NCBI GenBank assembly: GCA_958451615.1
Contig: CAUDQR010000005.1
Span: forward strand, 47,024-111,023
DNA: 64,000 nt
Direction of reading: 5' to 3'
DNA from: an uncultured Collinsella sp.
GTDB lineage: Bacteria; Actinomycetota; Coriobacteriia; Coriobacteriales; Coriobacteriaceae
Shown: positions 8,156-17,153 of the stretch, one piece after another
How positions within the stretch are numbered: position 1 is the stretch's first letter
Layout: each line of letters begins with the position of its first letter
Notes under the pieces: model-generated
Seen by the model: the letters and a program-made list of their open reading frames with translations, nothing else
Database searches by the model: none
What the model was told of the DNA's origin: nothing
Program-made: the position numbers and the translations under genes

Positions 8156-9951
8156 TCACCCGCCCTCGGCATCAAGACGATCATGCGCAGCTGGCCGGGC
8201 TCGCCCTCAAGGCGGTATGCCACGTTGCGCCCTTGCAGAGCGCTTTCGAGCTCTTGCGCAGCGGGCGTCTGCGAAAGATCTTCATCATCGTTGGAAAAAA
8301 GCGTGGCGCGCAGCTCGACACTGCACCGGTCATGGTCGCCCAAGTGATACATAAGCGCTGGATGGTCGGTGGTGTAGGCAAAAAACGCAAAGTCATACAC
8401 GCAGTCGTACAGGGCACTTACCGTACCGGCGTGCATCGGGCGCCGTATGGCGATAATCGAAGCGCAATCGACATCGATGGTGCGCAGGTCGCTTGCGAGC
8501 TCATTGGCAATGAGCTGAATGCGGTCGCGATCAAAACCGCTCTTCCCGTGTTGTGCCAACGTGAGCGACCCTTTGCGCTTGCAATAGGCAACGAGCATCT
8601 TGGCGCGCTGCAGCATGCGGTAACGCTCGCGCGAAGACGCCTCGTCGGTCAACGGTGGCAGCGAGCTCAGCAGGTCGTACATCTCATCGAACGCACGGGC
8701 AAGCGCCTGGTCCACGTCTTGGACCAGCAAGGTCTCGGCCTCTTGATCTGCCAGATGCGTCTTAAGATCGTAATCGGCCGTGAGCAGCTCATTTTGGCGC
8801 TGCAGCTCCATACGACGATGTGCCAGTTCACGGTTAAGCTCGTTAAGTTCCGACACGTCTTGGGCAAGCAGGGCCGATCCGCCCAGCAGCGGAAAGGCAC
8901 GGTACATCACATCGGGATCGGACACCACGGCAAAGGCATGGGCATGCCCGTGTTCCTGGGCCCGAAGCTCTTCGCACACGCCCGCCGGCATTGGCTTCGA
9001 CACCGGTGTGGCATAGACTTCCTGCAGGTCGCGCGTTAGAACTTTGAGGTCGAGCGGCAAGGTGTCGAAGATGCCGGCGATGTCGTGATATGACGGAATG
9101 ACACCGCAATCGAGACAGATTTCCATCGCCACCACGCACAAGACGCAATAGACGAGCGAGAAGTTGAGCCTCCATGCCCAGGGCACACGCAGAGCATACG
9201 AGATGGCAAAGAACGCAGCACCCAACAAAACAAGCGCCGCCGTGCCCGAAAAGCGCTGAATGCGAAAGGACGAGGACCGACCCACCAGGATAAAAAAGGC
9301 CGCGAAGTTAAAGGCCGTCCACACCAAGACAGCGAAATAGCCCCAGCCGTACGTATAATCGTTGCTCCAGGTGTCGCTTGCACGGTCAAAGTGGAATACC
9401 TGCCGGTGGAAATCGTTGGTGAGCACAAAACCGATAAGTAGGATGGCCACGACCCACAGGATGCTGCGATAGCGACGTCCCATACGGTGCTGTTCCACGC
9501 CCGCGAGGCGCAGGCCGCACAGCTGGTAGAGCAGCGGAATGAGCGTCATGGGCACGTAGTACAGGTACCACAGGATCGTGGCGTAAACCGGTGTGAACGA
9601 CTTGTATTTGAGGATGACCTCAATCATCCAGAGGGCGCAGATGGTGGCGACGGCAACAAGGCGGCGGCGCAACACATAGTCCAAACAGCGCAGATAGACC
9701 GATACACCCCAGATCGAAAATATAATTGCGGCGACAAGCAACGGGAGAGAGCTCGAGTGGACGAGCGCATCCACGACCTCTTTGGACACCTCGCTATAGG
9801 CGGGCACGGCGTTGGAAAGCTTGGGGTCGGAGGCAAACAGCGCCGGCAAGACCGCCAAAAGCATGAGGAACAGCGCGGTGATGGCGCCGGCGATAGCAAA
9901 GACGCGGTGACGGTACACCTGATGTGTTATGCCAACAAGGAATCGCGGCAT
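8152..9951 (-). CDS. 7TM sensor-like membrane protein with degenerate kinase-like C-terminus
   Basis: 599 residues from ATG 9951; an upstream extension to 10035 is open but lacks an SD and runs into repeats. About seven to eight hydrophobic helices fill the first ~300 residues, similar to the 7TM N-terminal regions of some histidine kinases. A soluble region of about 300 residues follows, with a coiled coil (NELNRELAHRRMELQRQNEL). The C-terminal part resembles an HATPase fold by position, but I cannot see intact H, N or G boxes, so it is probably not an active kinase. It overlaps the next gene by 4 bp in the same operon as the kinase and regulator, suggesting a co-sensor or accessory receptor. 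Confidence 0.75.
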   Translation of the reverse strand: MPRFLVGITHQVYRHRVFAIAGAITALFLMLLAVLPALFASDPKLSNAVPAYSEVSKEVVDALVHSSSLPLLVAAIIFSIWGVSVYLRCLDYVLRRRLVAVATICALWMIEVILKYKSFTPVYATILWYLYYVPMTLIPLLYQLCGLRLAGVEQHRMGRRYRSILWVVAILLIGFVLTNDFHRQVFHFDRASDTWSNDYTYGWGYFAVLVWTAFNFAAFFILVGRSSSFRIQRFSGTAALVLLGAAFFAISYALRVPWAWRLNFSLVYCVLCVVAMEICLDCGVIPSYHDIAGIFDTLPLDLKVLTRDLQEVYATPVSKPMPAGVCEELRAQEHGHAHAFAVVSDPDVMYRAFPLLGGSALLAQDVSELNELNRELAHRRMELQRQNELLTADYDLKTHLADQEAETLLVQDVDQALARAFDEMYDLLSSLPPLTDEASSRERYRMLQRAKMLVAYCKRKGSLTLAQHGKSGFDRDRIQLIANELASDLRTIDVDCASIIAIRRPMHAGTVSALYDCVYDFAFFAYTTDHPALMYHLGDHDRCSVELRATLFSNDDEDLSQTPAAQELESALQGRNVAYRLEGEPGQLRMIVLMPRAGE

Positions 9952-10121
9952 AGCGAAGAGCCTGCCGCCCCTGGGATCCGCTACGGGCGCGGATCGGACG
10001 GCCGCGTGGCCGATATGTCGTGCGCGGGTACCCATAGTGCTTTTAGTGTACCGACAGGCAGGCCCAAAAAGCGGGCCACATGTCCCAAAATCCGCCGACG
10101 GCGAGGGACGTCGCCAGCGAC

Positions 10122-10150
10122 TAGTCGTTTAAGAACGTCCCCAATGACTA
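10122..10150. repeat. Dispersed TAGTC...GACTA repeat (TGGGGACGTTCTTAAA core)
   Basis: 29-nt element bounded by TAGTC and GACTA with the core TTTAAGAACGTCCCCA. It is the same element that overlaps stop codons at 31796 and 40391. It lies in the 9952-10381 gap, which otherwise holds two more repeats (10189-10252, 10264-10290), a terminator (10307-10345) and no gene. Confidence 0.75.
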
Positions 10151-10188
10151 AGACAAAACGAGCGAGGATTTTTGGACGCCCAAATGGC

Positions 10189-10252
10189 GAGAGTGGATAA
10201 TCTCCCACTTTGAGCCCACAAACAGGCTAAAAACGGGAGATTATCCACTCTC
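10189..10252. repeat. Dispersed hairpin repeat, copy 2 (GAGAGTGGA arms)
   Basis: 18-bp perfect stem (10189-10206 with 10235-10252). It is homologous to 1291-1358 in arms and loop. Confidence 0.8.
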
Positions 10253-10263
10253 ATTCTGCGGGT

Positions 10264-10290
10264 ACTCATTTAAGTACGTCCCCAATGAGT
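10264..10290. repeat. Single-arm copy of the ACTCAT...ATGAGT repeat
   Basis: These 27 nt are identical to the right arm at 1401-1427. No opposing arm is present here, so it shows the basic repeat unit of the family. Confidence 0.8.
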
Positions 10291-10306
10291 GCTTTCACTT
10301 CTTAAC

Positions 10307-10345
10307 AAAACGCCCGGCGGGCATTAACTGCTCGCCGGGCGTTTT
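10307..10345. terminator. Terminator downstream of the 6-phospho-beta-glucosidase gene
   Basis: 13-bp perfect stem (10307-10319 with 10333-10345), GC-rich in the middle and A/T at both ends, so it can act in either direction. It lies 36 bp beyond the stop of the minus-strand gene. Confidence 0.8.
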
Positions 10346-10381
10346 GGTTAGGAAACTCTGAAGTTGAGTGTCTCGGCTTCC

Positions 10382-11824
<1,443 letters not shown>

Positions 11825-11959
11825 TCACACGCTGTTTGTCGTGGTTTCAGTATCCCCGTAAGCAGCGCGCTACTCAACGGCAACGACGCAGGTCGACACT
11901 TCTTTTCGCACACGGCGGCCCGGCAGCCGCCCCTGCCTGACACTTTCTGATACCGCCGC

Positions 11960-12004
11960 CCCAAACCACCACAAAGGGGACAGGCACCTTTGTGGTGGTT
12001 TGGG
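11960..12004. repeat. Hairpin repeat with GGGGACAGG in the loop region
   Basis: 18-bp perfect stem (11960-11977 with 11987-12004). The loop side contains GGGGACAGG, also present in the hairpin at 18757-18787. It is part of a 350-bp gap (11813-12162) in which I see only repeats and the promoter region of the 6-phospho-beta-glucosidase. Confidence 0.8.
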
Positions 12005-12013
12005 CCCGGTTTG

Positions 12014-12148
12014 TCTCGATCTGTAACAGGTAGGCCGCCAAAACCGGGCCTGGTGTTACAGATCGAGATCTTTCGGGCACCCTCTACGATTTATCTCAAT
12101 CTGTAACAGGTAGAGGCGATTTAACCCGCTAGATGTTACAGATCGAGA
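12014..12148. repeat. Tandem pair of TCTCGATCTGTAACA hairpins
   Basis: Two adjacent inverted repeats use the same 15-nt arm: 12014-12028/12054-12068 (perfect) and 12094-12108/12134-12148 (one mismatch). The arms are conserved, while the inner loops differ but keep short complementarity (AGGTAGGCC...GGGCCTGG and AGGTAGAGG...). The second hairpin ends 14 bp after the stop of the DUF4867 gene. Confidence 0.85.
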
Positions 12149-12162
12149 CAAACAGGAAGCCC

Positions 12163-12807
12163 CTAGTCGCAGGTGATGTCGAGGTTCTTGCCGACGAGGC
12201 CCACGTAGCCGCCTTCGGCTGCCTTGGGGCTGTCGGCGTGGCAGAGGACCCACTTGTCGGCCTTCCAGTAGCAGTAGCTGTCACCGGCGGCAGGCATGTC
12301 GGCTGCAGCCTCGGGGCGCGGGCCATTGGTGCCCGCCGGCAGCGCCACCATCACCTGGAAGCCGCCGTCGTCGACCATGCAGGGCGTGTAGTGGAGCGTG
12401 GTGTTGAAGACCTCAACGACCTTGCCCGCCGGTACGCGGAACGCCTTGACGCACGCGGTGTCGAGCTTGCCGTCCTCGATCTCCCAGCGATGCGCCACGA
12501 GCAGGATAAAGTCGCGGGCGCCCAGGTTAAACTCGCTGGCGCGGTGATACTCCAGGCAGTTGAGGCGTGTGTTGTGCCCGTTGCACCAGCCGAGCTGGAA
12601 GGAGCGGCCGCCGTACATGAGAAAGCCCAGCTTATCGGCATCCTTGACGCCCTCGAGCTCCGGCGCGCTTGCTACGTACTTGCTGCCCTCGGGGATGGGC
12701 GTAGCCGCGAGCGCCTCGATGAGCGGAGCGGTCAGGTTGGACGGAACGTCGTTCCACACGCAGCCATAAGATTTGAACTCGTGATCTGATACAGAGTAGA
12801 TATGCAT
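12163..12807 (-). CDS. DUF4867 family protein
   Basis: 214 residues from ATG 12807, chosen because AGGAG lies 7 nt upstream; a longer frame to 12843 has no SD. The sequence is a cupin-like beta-rich protein resembling DUF4867 (opening MHIYSVSDHEF; motifs GHNTRLNCLEYHR and FILLVAHRWEIEDGKLDT). Family members are found in carbohydrate-utilisation clusters and often beside PTS or isomerase genes, but no reaction is established. Here it sits between the 6-phospho-beta-glucosidase and an alpha/beta hydrolase on the same strand. Confidence 0.8.
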   Translation of the reverse strand: MHIYSVSDHEFKSYGCVWNDVPSNLTAPLIEALAATPIPEGSKYVASAPELEGVKDADKLGFLMYGGRSFQLGWCNGHNTRLNCLEYHRASEFNLGARDFILLVAHRWEIEDGKLDTACVKAFRVPAGKVVEVFNTTLHYTPCMVDDGGFQVMVALPAGTNGPRPEAAADMPAAGDSYCYWKADKWVLCHADSPKAAEGGYVGLVGKNLDITCD

Positions 12808-12930
12808 GTTCGCTCCTGTTCGTTTATGTGACAGTACGAACATTCTAGAACATCATTCATCCACGACCACGATCAATACCGAAAACATTGCATGACGAAA
12901 TCACCCGCTCAAAAAGCGACATGCAGTTTC

Positions 12931-13911
12931 CTAGTCGAGATAATCTTTAAGAAACTCAATAACGCTCATACACCAGTAGTCGGTCTCCGGCGCATGGGGC
13001 TTCATCAATGCGTGCCCCCCTTCTGAATACATGACTCCCTCATGGTGTACTCCAGCTGCATCCAGAGCATCGACCATCTTTTCATAATTGTCGGGCGATA
13101 CAATATCATCGTCAGCGCATTGCCAAAGATATGTCGGAGGATACTGCTCCCACACATGCTGATTAATACAGAAATCATCGAGCGAGTCGCGACCAGCCCC
13201 GCCGCACACCGAATCAAGAAATCTATTGTCTGATGCGTTCTCAAAGCCATGAAGATCAATCGGTGCATAACACAGGGCCAAGGCTTTTGGCGCCTCGCAT
13301 CCGTAGGACGCAAATCCCTTGTTGTCCGTCCCCCACTCGGCAGTTAAATGCGCACCAGCAGAAAAGCCGATAACTGCATAACTTTTTGCGACATTAAATT
13401 TCGCTGAATTCTCGAAGACAAAACGGACAGCTCGATTTAAATCGTCGATTGGACGCGGCATCAAAGGCTCGACCCTCACCCTGTATGACAGCACGAACAC
13501 GTTATAGCCCGCATCGTTGAGCTCGGGGGCAACGGGAAAGCCTTCCATTTGATGACAAACGCTCTGATAACCTCCGCCCGAAACCGCAATGATAAAGGGA
13601 GCCCCGGGTCTCCCGGGAAAGAAGAACAGTTTCGTGTTGCGTCGAGTCGGATCACGGATGCAGTCGGCTTCATCCCATATATCGTAGGCAACTTGCCTCC
13701 CGTCATCCACGAGCTCGACAATCCGATTCAATCCACGCAAAACGCGAGTAGTTTCATATGGATTAGCATCAGAATTCATATGAGACACGATGGGTTTATT
13801 CCACATGCGCTCCCAAGTTGAAGGCCGGCAAAGCATAAGGTGCTCGCCAAAGCCAGCGAACTCAGGAAGGAGCGCGATTTCGCCAAACGTCATATCGGCT
13901 GTAATTGTCAT
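12931..13911 (-). CDS. Alpha/beta hydrolase (esterase/BD-FAE-like)
   Basis: 326 residues. An oxyanion-type SGGG motif (ISGGGYQ region, about 110), nucleophile elbow GFSAG (about 177), a late acid and a His (EGGHALMKPH, about 305) fit an alpha/beta-hydrolase esterase of the acetyl-xylan-esterase/BD-FAE kind. No signal peptide is visible, so it is cytoplasmic and would act on an imported, probably acylated, glycoside. It lies 105 bp downstream of the PTS gene on the same strand. Base composition is clearly lower in GC than the flanking kilobases, which may reflect recent acquisition together with the PTS genes. Confidence 0.75.
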   Translation of the reverse strand: MTITADMTFGEIALLPEFAGFGEHLMLCRPSTWERMWNKPIVSHMNSDANPYETTRVLRGLNRIVELVDDGRQVAYDIWDEADCIRDPTRRNTKLFFFPGRPGAPFIIAVSGGGYQSVCHQMEGFPVAPELNDAGYNVFVLSYRVRVEPLMPRPIDDLNRAVRFVFENSAKFNVAKSYAVIGFSAGAHLTAEWGTDNKGFASYGCEAPKALALCYAPIDLHGFENASDNRFLDSVCGGAGRDSLDDFCINQHVWEQYPPTYLWQCADDDIVSPDNYEKMVDALDAAGVHHEGVMYSEGGHALMKPHAPETDYWCMSVIEFLKDYLD

Positions 13912-14016
13912 AGCTAGTCACTCCAAAAATGAGGGTGGGCTCGCGTGAATCAACGGCAAGCCCACCACATGCAATCTGCCGCGGGGTTTTCGGCAGCTTA
14001 CATCCCAAATAATTGT

Positions 14017-15387
14017 CTACTCCACTACTGCCTCTTCATCAGGGCGATACAGGATGTAAACGAGAACGAAGTTAAGAATTAAACCGACGACATTGCAAAG
14101 AATTGCGCCGATGAGGCTGCTCATATCACCAGAAGGATCCATATAACCGGGGAAGCTAAAAATGCCGCTCGACGTCATAACGAACGTACAGGTGTTGAAA
14201 ATCGCCGGGATAACAGCACTGATTGCTCCGGCGACCATGGAAGCGATAATGATCTTCTTGTGCTCCAAGATGATGCCGTACAGCGCCGGTTCCGTAATCC
14301 CGAAAAAGCCCGTAATGGCACAGCTGAACCCAAGACTCTTTTCACTCGGGTCCTTCGAGCGGAGGGCAAACGCCAAACAAGCGCCGACAACACCCATGCT
14401 GCAGCAGAGAAGTCCAAGGATAGGATCGGAGCCGACGGTCATAATATTGTTGATGGAAAGCACGATCAGGGCCCAATGGAGTCCAAGGGGGATCATAACG
14501 AGACCGAATATCGGCCCGAGAATAACGCCGCAAAGGACGGGGCTGAACTGATAGACCGCCAGCACTGCAGTCGCAAGCAAAGAGCTCGCCTGCTGAATAA
14601 CGGGGCCGATCACAAGGAGCGAGACGGGGGCGGCAACAGCAACCGTCAGGAACGGGACGAGCGCAAATGCCACAACATCGGGAAGAACCGCCCGCAGCCA
14701 CTTATTAAGAACGGATGCGAACCAAGCCGCCACGATAGCAGGAAACACCGTGGAGGAATAGCTCACCATTGTGAACTTCATGCCGAGCAAATCCAGCGCA
14801 TCGCCCGCTCCGGCCGCAGCAACGAAAGTCGGATAAATCAGGATTGCACCGAGTACCGCACCGATATATCGATCGGTTCCAAAGAACTGAGCAGCAGATG
14901 ATCCGACAAGAACGGGCAGAAAATACATGCAGGCATTTCCCATGCCGTACAGCAGAGTGTATATTCCGCTCTCGGCGGAAACAGCACCCGCCGTCGTCAG
15001 AATACTAAGGACGGCGTTTATCATTCCGCATGCGATCAAGGCAGGAAGAACGGGCATCATGATGCCGCTGATGAGCTTCATTAGCTTTCCCAGAAAGCCC
15101 TTAGTCTCTCCTTCGCTTGCCTCGGAATCTCCGGCATCAATCCCGGTTTCCTTGGCAACGACTTCATAGACCTTATCGACCTTAGGTCCCACAATCACCT
15201 GATATTGCCCCGCGGAATGGCGAATGTCGATCACGCCATCAATCGCCTTGACTTTTGCATCGTCTACGATGCTTTCGTCCTTAAGGTTGAACCTTAAACG
15301 AGTCATGCAGTGAGCTACAAATGTAACGTTGTCTGCGCCGCCCACCATCTCGAGAATCTCGGCAGCGAGCTTGGTTGTATCTGCCAT
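14017..15387 (-). CDS. PTS EIIBC, beta-glucoside/sucrose (Glc) family
   Basis: 456 residues from ATG 15387 (SD GGGAGA; two further in-frame ATGs lie upstream). The EIIB domain (about 1-85) carries the phosphorylatable Cys27 in AHCMTRLRF. The EIIC domain (about 105-450) has about ten hydrophobic segments and the conserved GITEPALYG substrate motif. No EIIA domain follows, so phosphate must come from a separate EIIA. It imports and phosphorylates a disaccharide or glycoside; exact substrate cannot be read from sequence. The BglG-type regulator gene is immediately upstream and an esterase-like gene downstream. Confidence 0.9.
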   Translation of the reverse strand: MADTTKLAAEILEMVGGADNVTFVAHCMTRLRFNLKDESIVDDAKVKAIDGVIDIRHSAGQYQVIVGPKVDKVYEVVAKETGIDAGDSEASEGETKGFLGKLMKLISGIMMPVLPALIACGMINAVLSILTTAGAVSAESGIYTLLYGMGNACMYFLPVLVGSSAAQFFGTDRYIGAVLGAILIYPTFVAAAGAGDALDLLGMKFTMVSYSSTVFPAIVAAWFASVLNKWLRAVLPDVVAFALVPFLTVAVAAPVSLLVIGPVIQQASSLLATAVLAVYQFSPVLCGVILGPIFGLVMIPLGLHWALIVLSINNIMTVGSDPILGLLCCSMGVVGACLAFALRSKDPSEKSLGFSCAITGFFGITEPALYGIILEHKKIIIASMVAGAISAVIPAIFNTCTFVMTSSGIFSFPGYMDPSGDMSSLIGAILCNVVGLILNFVLVYILYRPDEEAVVE

Positions 15388-15455
15388 AAATACCATTTCT
15401 CCCATGTTGAGTTTTATATGTAACCATCAGCAAAGCGCGCGCCTTTGCCAACTAA

Positions 15456-16295
15456 TTACCTTGTTTTCGATGCAATTCGATTGATGTGCATCATGAGGTA
15501 GAGTCTTTCTTCGTCTATAAGTTCCCGCCCCGTCAGTCGGCTGAGAACAGAAGCAATATCATCGGCGCACATTGATGCCACCGGATATTCGTCTTTGAGC
15601 GAGAGGTACATCTTGCGGTTGTCGCTCACGATGCTTTCGCCAGAGTTCAACCTATTGAATAAGTACTGAAGATGGGTTGCGAACCTTGCGTAATCGAAAC
15701 CTTCCCGATCAACTTGAATGCCAAGCCGATTTTCAACAGCAACGGTTGACTCCTCCAGAACACGATCGTAGATATCCGCGCTAAACTCTTTAACTACTTC
15801 GCATGAGTCCGAATCGGCCATGTTATTGATAAACGCCATGGCAATTCCAACTGCCTCATGAGCTGGAAGCCTAACGTTAAGACGTTTCCTGATTATCTTA
15901 AGTGCATACTCGCCGATTCTAAATTCGACGGGTTATTGTTGGCGGACATCAAACGATAAAGGCATGCGGACAACGATATTTTGCTCTTTGCGCTTAACCG
16001 CATACGCGATATGGTCCGCAAGGATAAACGGCAAATTAGGGCTCACCTCATAAGACAGCAAACCTGTCGACATATCAATAACATCCGAGGTAAGCTCGAG
16101 AAGCTCGTCGGGGACCTCGTCAACGAGAGCGATGTAGCGAGAGCTAACGTTATAAAACGTTCGTTGAATCTCCGAAAGAGGGACCTCGTCTCCGACATTC
16201 TTAAACCCCAGACCACGGCCGAATGCAACCAACTGTCTGCCATTTCCATCGACGCAGAGGACAGCGCTGGTATTAATTCGTTTAACAATTTCCAT
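15456..16295 (-). pseudogene. BglG/LicT-family transcription antiterminator, broken by in-frame TAA
   Basis: From ATG 16295 the frame encodes a CAT RNA-binding domain (MEIVKRINTSAVLCVDGNG...) and the first part of PRD1, then meets TAA at 15933-15935 (...PLSFDVRQQ stop PVEFRIGEYALKIIRKRL...). The same frame continues without shift through the rest of PRD1 and PRD2 to 15456. Restored, it would be about 279 residues, full family length. Two shorter ORFs (15456-15839 and 15933-16295) are its fragments. A free CAT domain can still bind RNA in known homologues, so the 5' fragment might act constitutively; this is inference. The gene sits 68 bp upstream of the PTS gene it would control. Confidence 0.85.
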
Positions 16296-16317
16296 GTGTC
16301 CCCCCCTAAACAGAACA

Positions 16318-16396
16318 AGGCTCCCGAAGCAGAATCCGACAATCAATGTCGACAGATGCTGCTTCAGGAGCCTTGCCTGAATATCACTCTGAGGAC
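16318..16396 (-). promoter_or_regulatory. RAT-like antiterminator overlapping a leader terminator
   Basis: On the minus strand, about 16396-16368 reads AGTGATATTCAGGCAAGG, close to the LicT/BglG RAT pattern ACTG-N6-CAGGCAAAAC. It overlaps the 5' arm of a 16-bp terminator hairpin (16318-16333 with 16360-16375, one wobble), which is followed by a T-rich stretch. This is the classic antitermination arrangement and sits directly before the broken BglG-type gene, indicating autoregulation of the bglG-PTS operon. Confidence 0.75.
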
Positions 16397-16495
16397 TAGT
16401 TTAAGCGAGCTAGTGCTAATGACCTCGAATAAACACTTCTAAACAGTTAAACGGTCGATATCTCCGTGTGAACGGTTTGGAGGCAGAGGGCGGCC

Positions 16496-16984
16496 CTATG
16501 TCTGCTGATAGTGCAGGTGCTTCTCGTCGATATCGGCCAGGTCACGGTCGAGATAGCGGCGCGCGAGCCAGTTTGCCATGGGGAGGTTCTGGTCCAGGTA
16601 GTTGCCGCACTCCTCGGGAGCGGCGCCGGGGACATCACCCTCAAAGCCAGCGACGAACTCGAACAGCTCGCGTACGAGCGGCAAGATCTCCTCGCTCGTC
16701 AGCTCGCCAAAGACAACCAGGTAAAAGCCCGTGCGGCAGCCCATGGGGCCAAAGTAGACGATACGGCTCGACCACTCGGCATGATTGCGGAGGAACGTGG
16801 CACCCAGATGCTCGATGGTGTGGCACTCCGCCGTGTTCATGACCGGCTCCTTGTTAGGCGTGGTCAGGCGCAGATCAAAGGTGGTGACGGCAGCGCCGGT
16901 CGCCGGATCGCGGTCGATGCGGCTCACATACACGCCGGGCTCGAGCAGCAGATGGTCAACGGAAAAACTCGCGATGCGCTCCAT
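16496..16984 (-). CDS. luxS: S-ribosylhomocysteine lyase
   Basis: 162 residues, normal LuxS length. Zinc ligands are the two His of HTIEHLGATFLRNH (about 55 and 59) and the later Cys in EECGNYLDQNLPMA; GPMGCRTGFYL carries the conserved catalytic Cys. It splits S-ribosylhomocysteine into homocysteine and DPD, the AI-2 precursor, as part of the activated methyl cycle. It appears to be a single gene: a glycerol-kinase-like gene with its own terminators lies upstream and a promoterless gap lies downstream. No lsr-type AI-2 uptake genes are nearby. Confidence 0.97.
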   Translation of the reverse strand: MERIASFSVDHLLLEPGVYVSRIDRDPATGAAVTTFDLRLTTPNKEPVMNTAECHTIEHLGATFLRNHAEWSSRIVYFGPMGCRTGFYLVVFGELTSEEILPLVRELFEFVAGFEGDVPGAAPEECGNYLDQNLPMANWLARRYLDRDLADIDEKHLHYQQT

Positions 16985-17060
16985 GGCAGATCCTCTCGAT
17001 AGTCAATTTAGGACGGGGCTCTTTTAGCTGGTTGGAATGGTCGCACCAATCATACCAGTC

Positions 17061-17122
17061 AAAAAAGCCCCGTCCCAAATGAGCTGCCAAGGACGGGGAT
17101 CAATGAGTTTTTAATCCCCGTC
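17061..17122 (-). terminator. Terminator pair downstream of the FGGY kinase gene
   Basis: Reading the minus strand, a GACGGGGAT...ATCCCCGTC hairpin (17114-17122 with 17092-17100) is followed by GGGACGGGGC and a TTTTTT run at 17061-17066. Another GCCCCGTCC copy near 17000 pairs with the same sequence. It separates the kinase gene from luxS. Confidence 0.6.
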
Positions 17123-17153
17123 CCAGAAAAATCCTTGGGCGCCGCGCAGCCGC

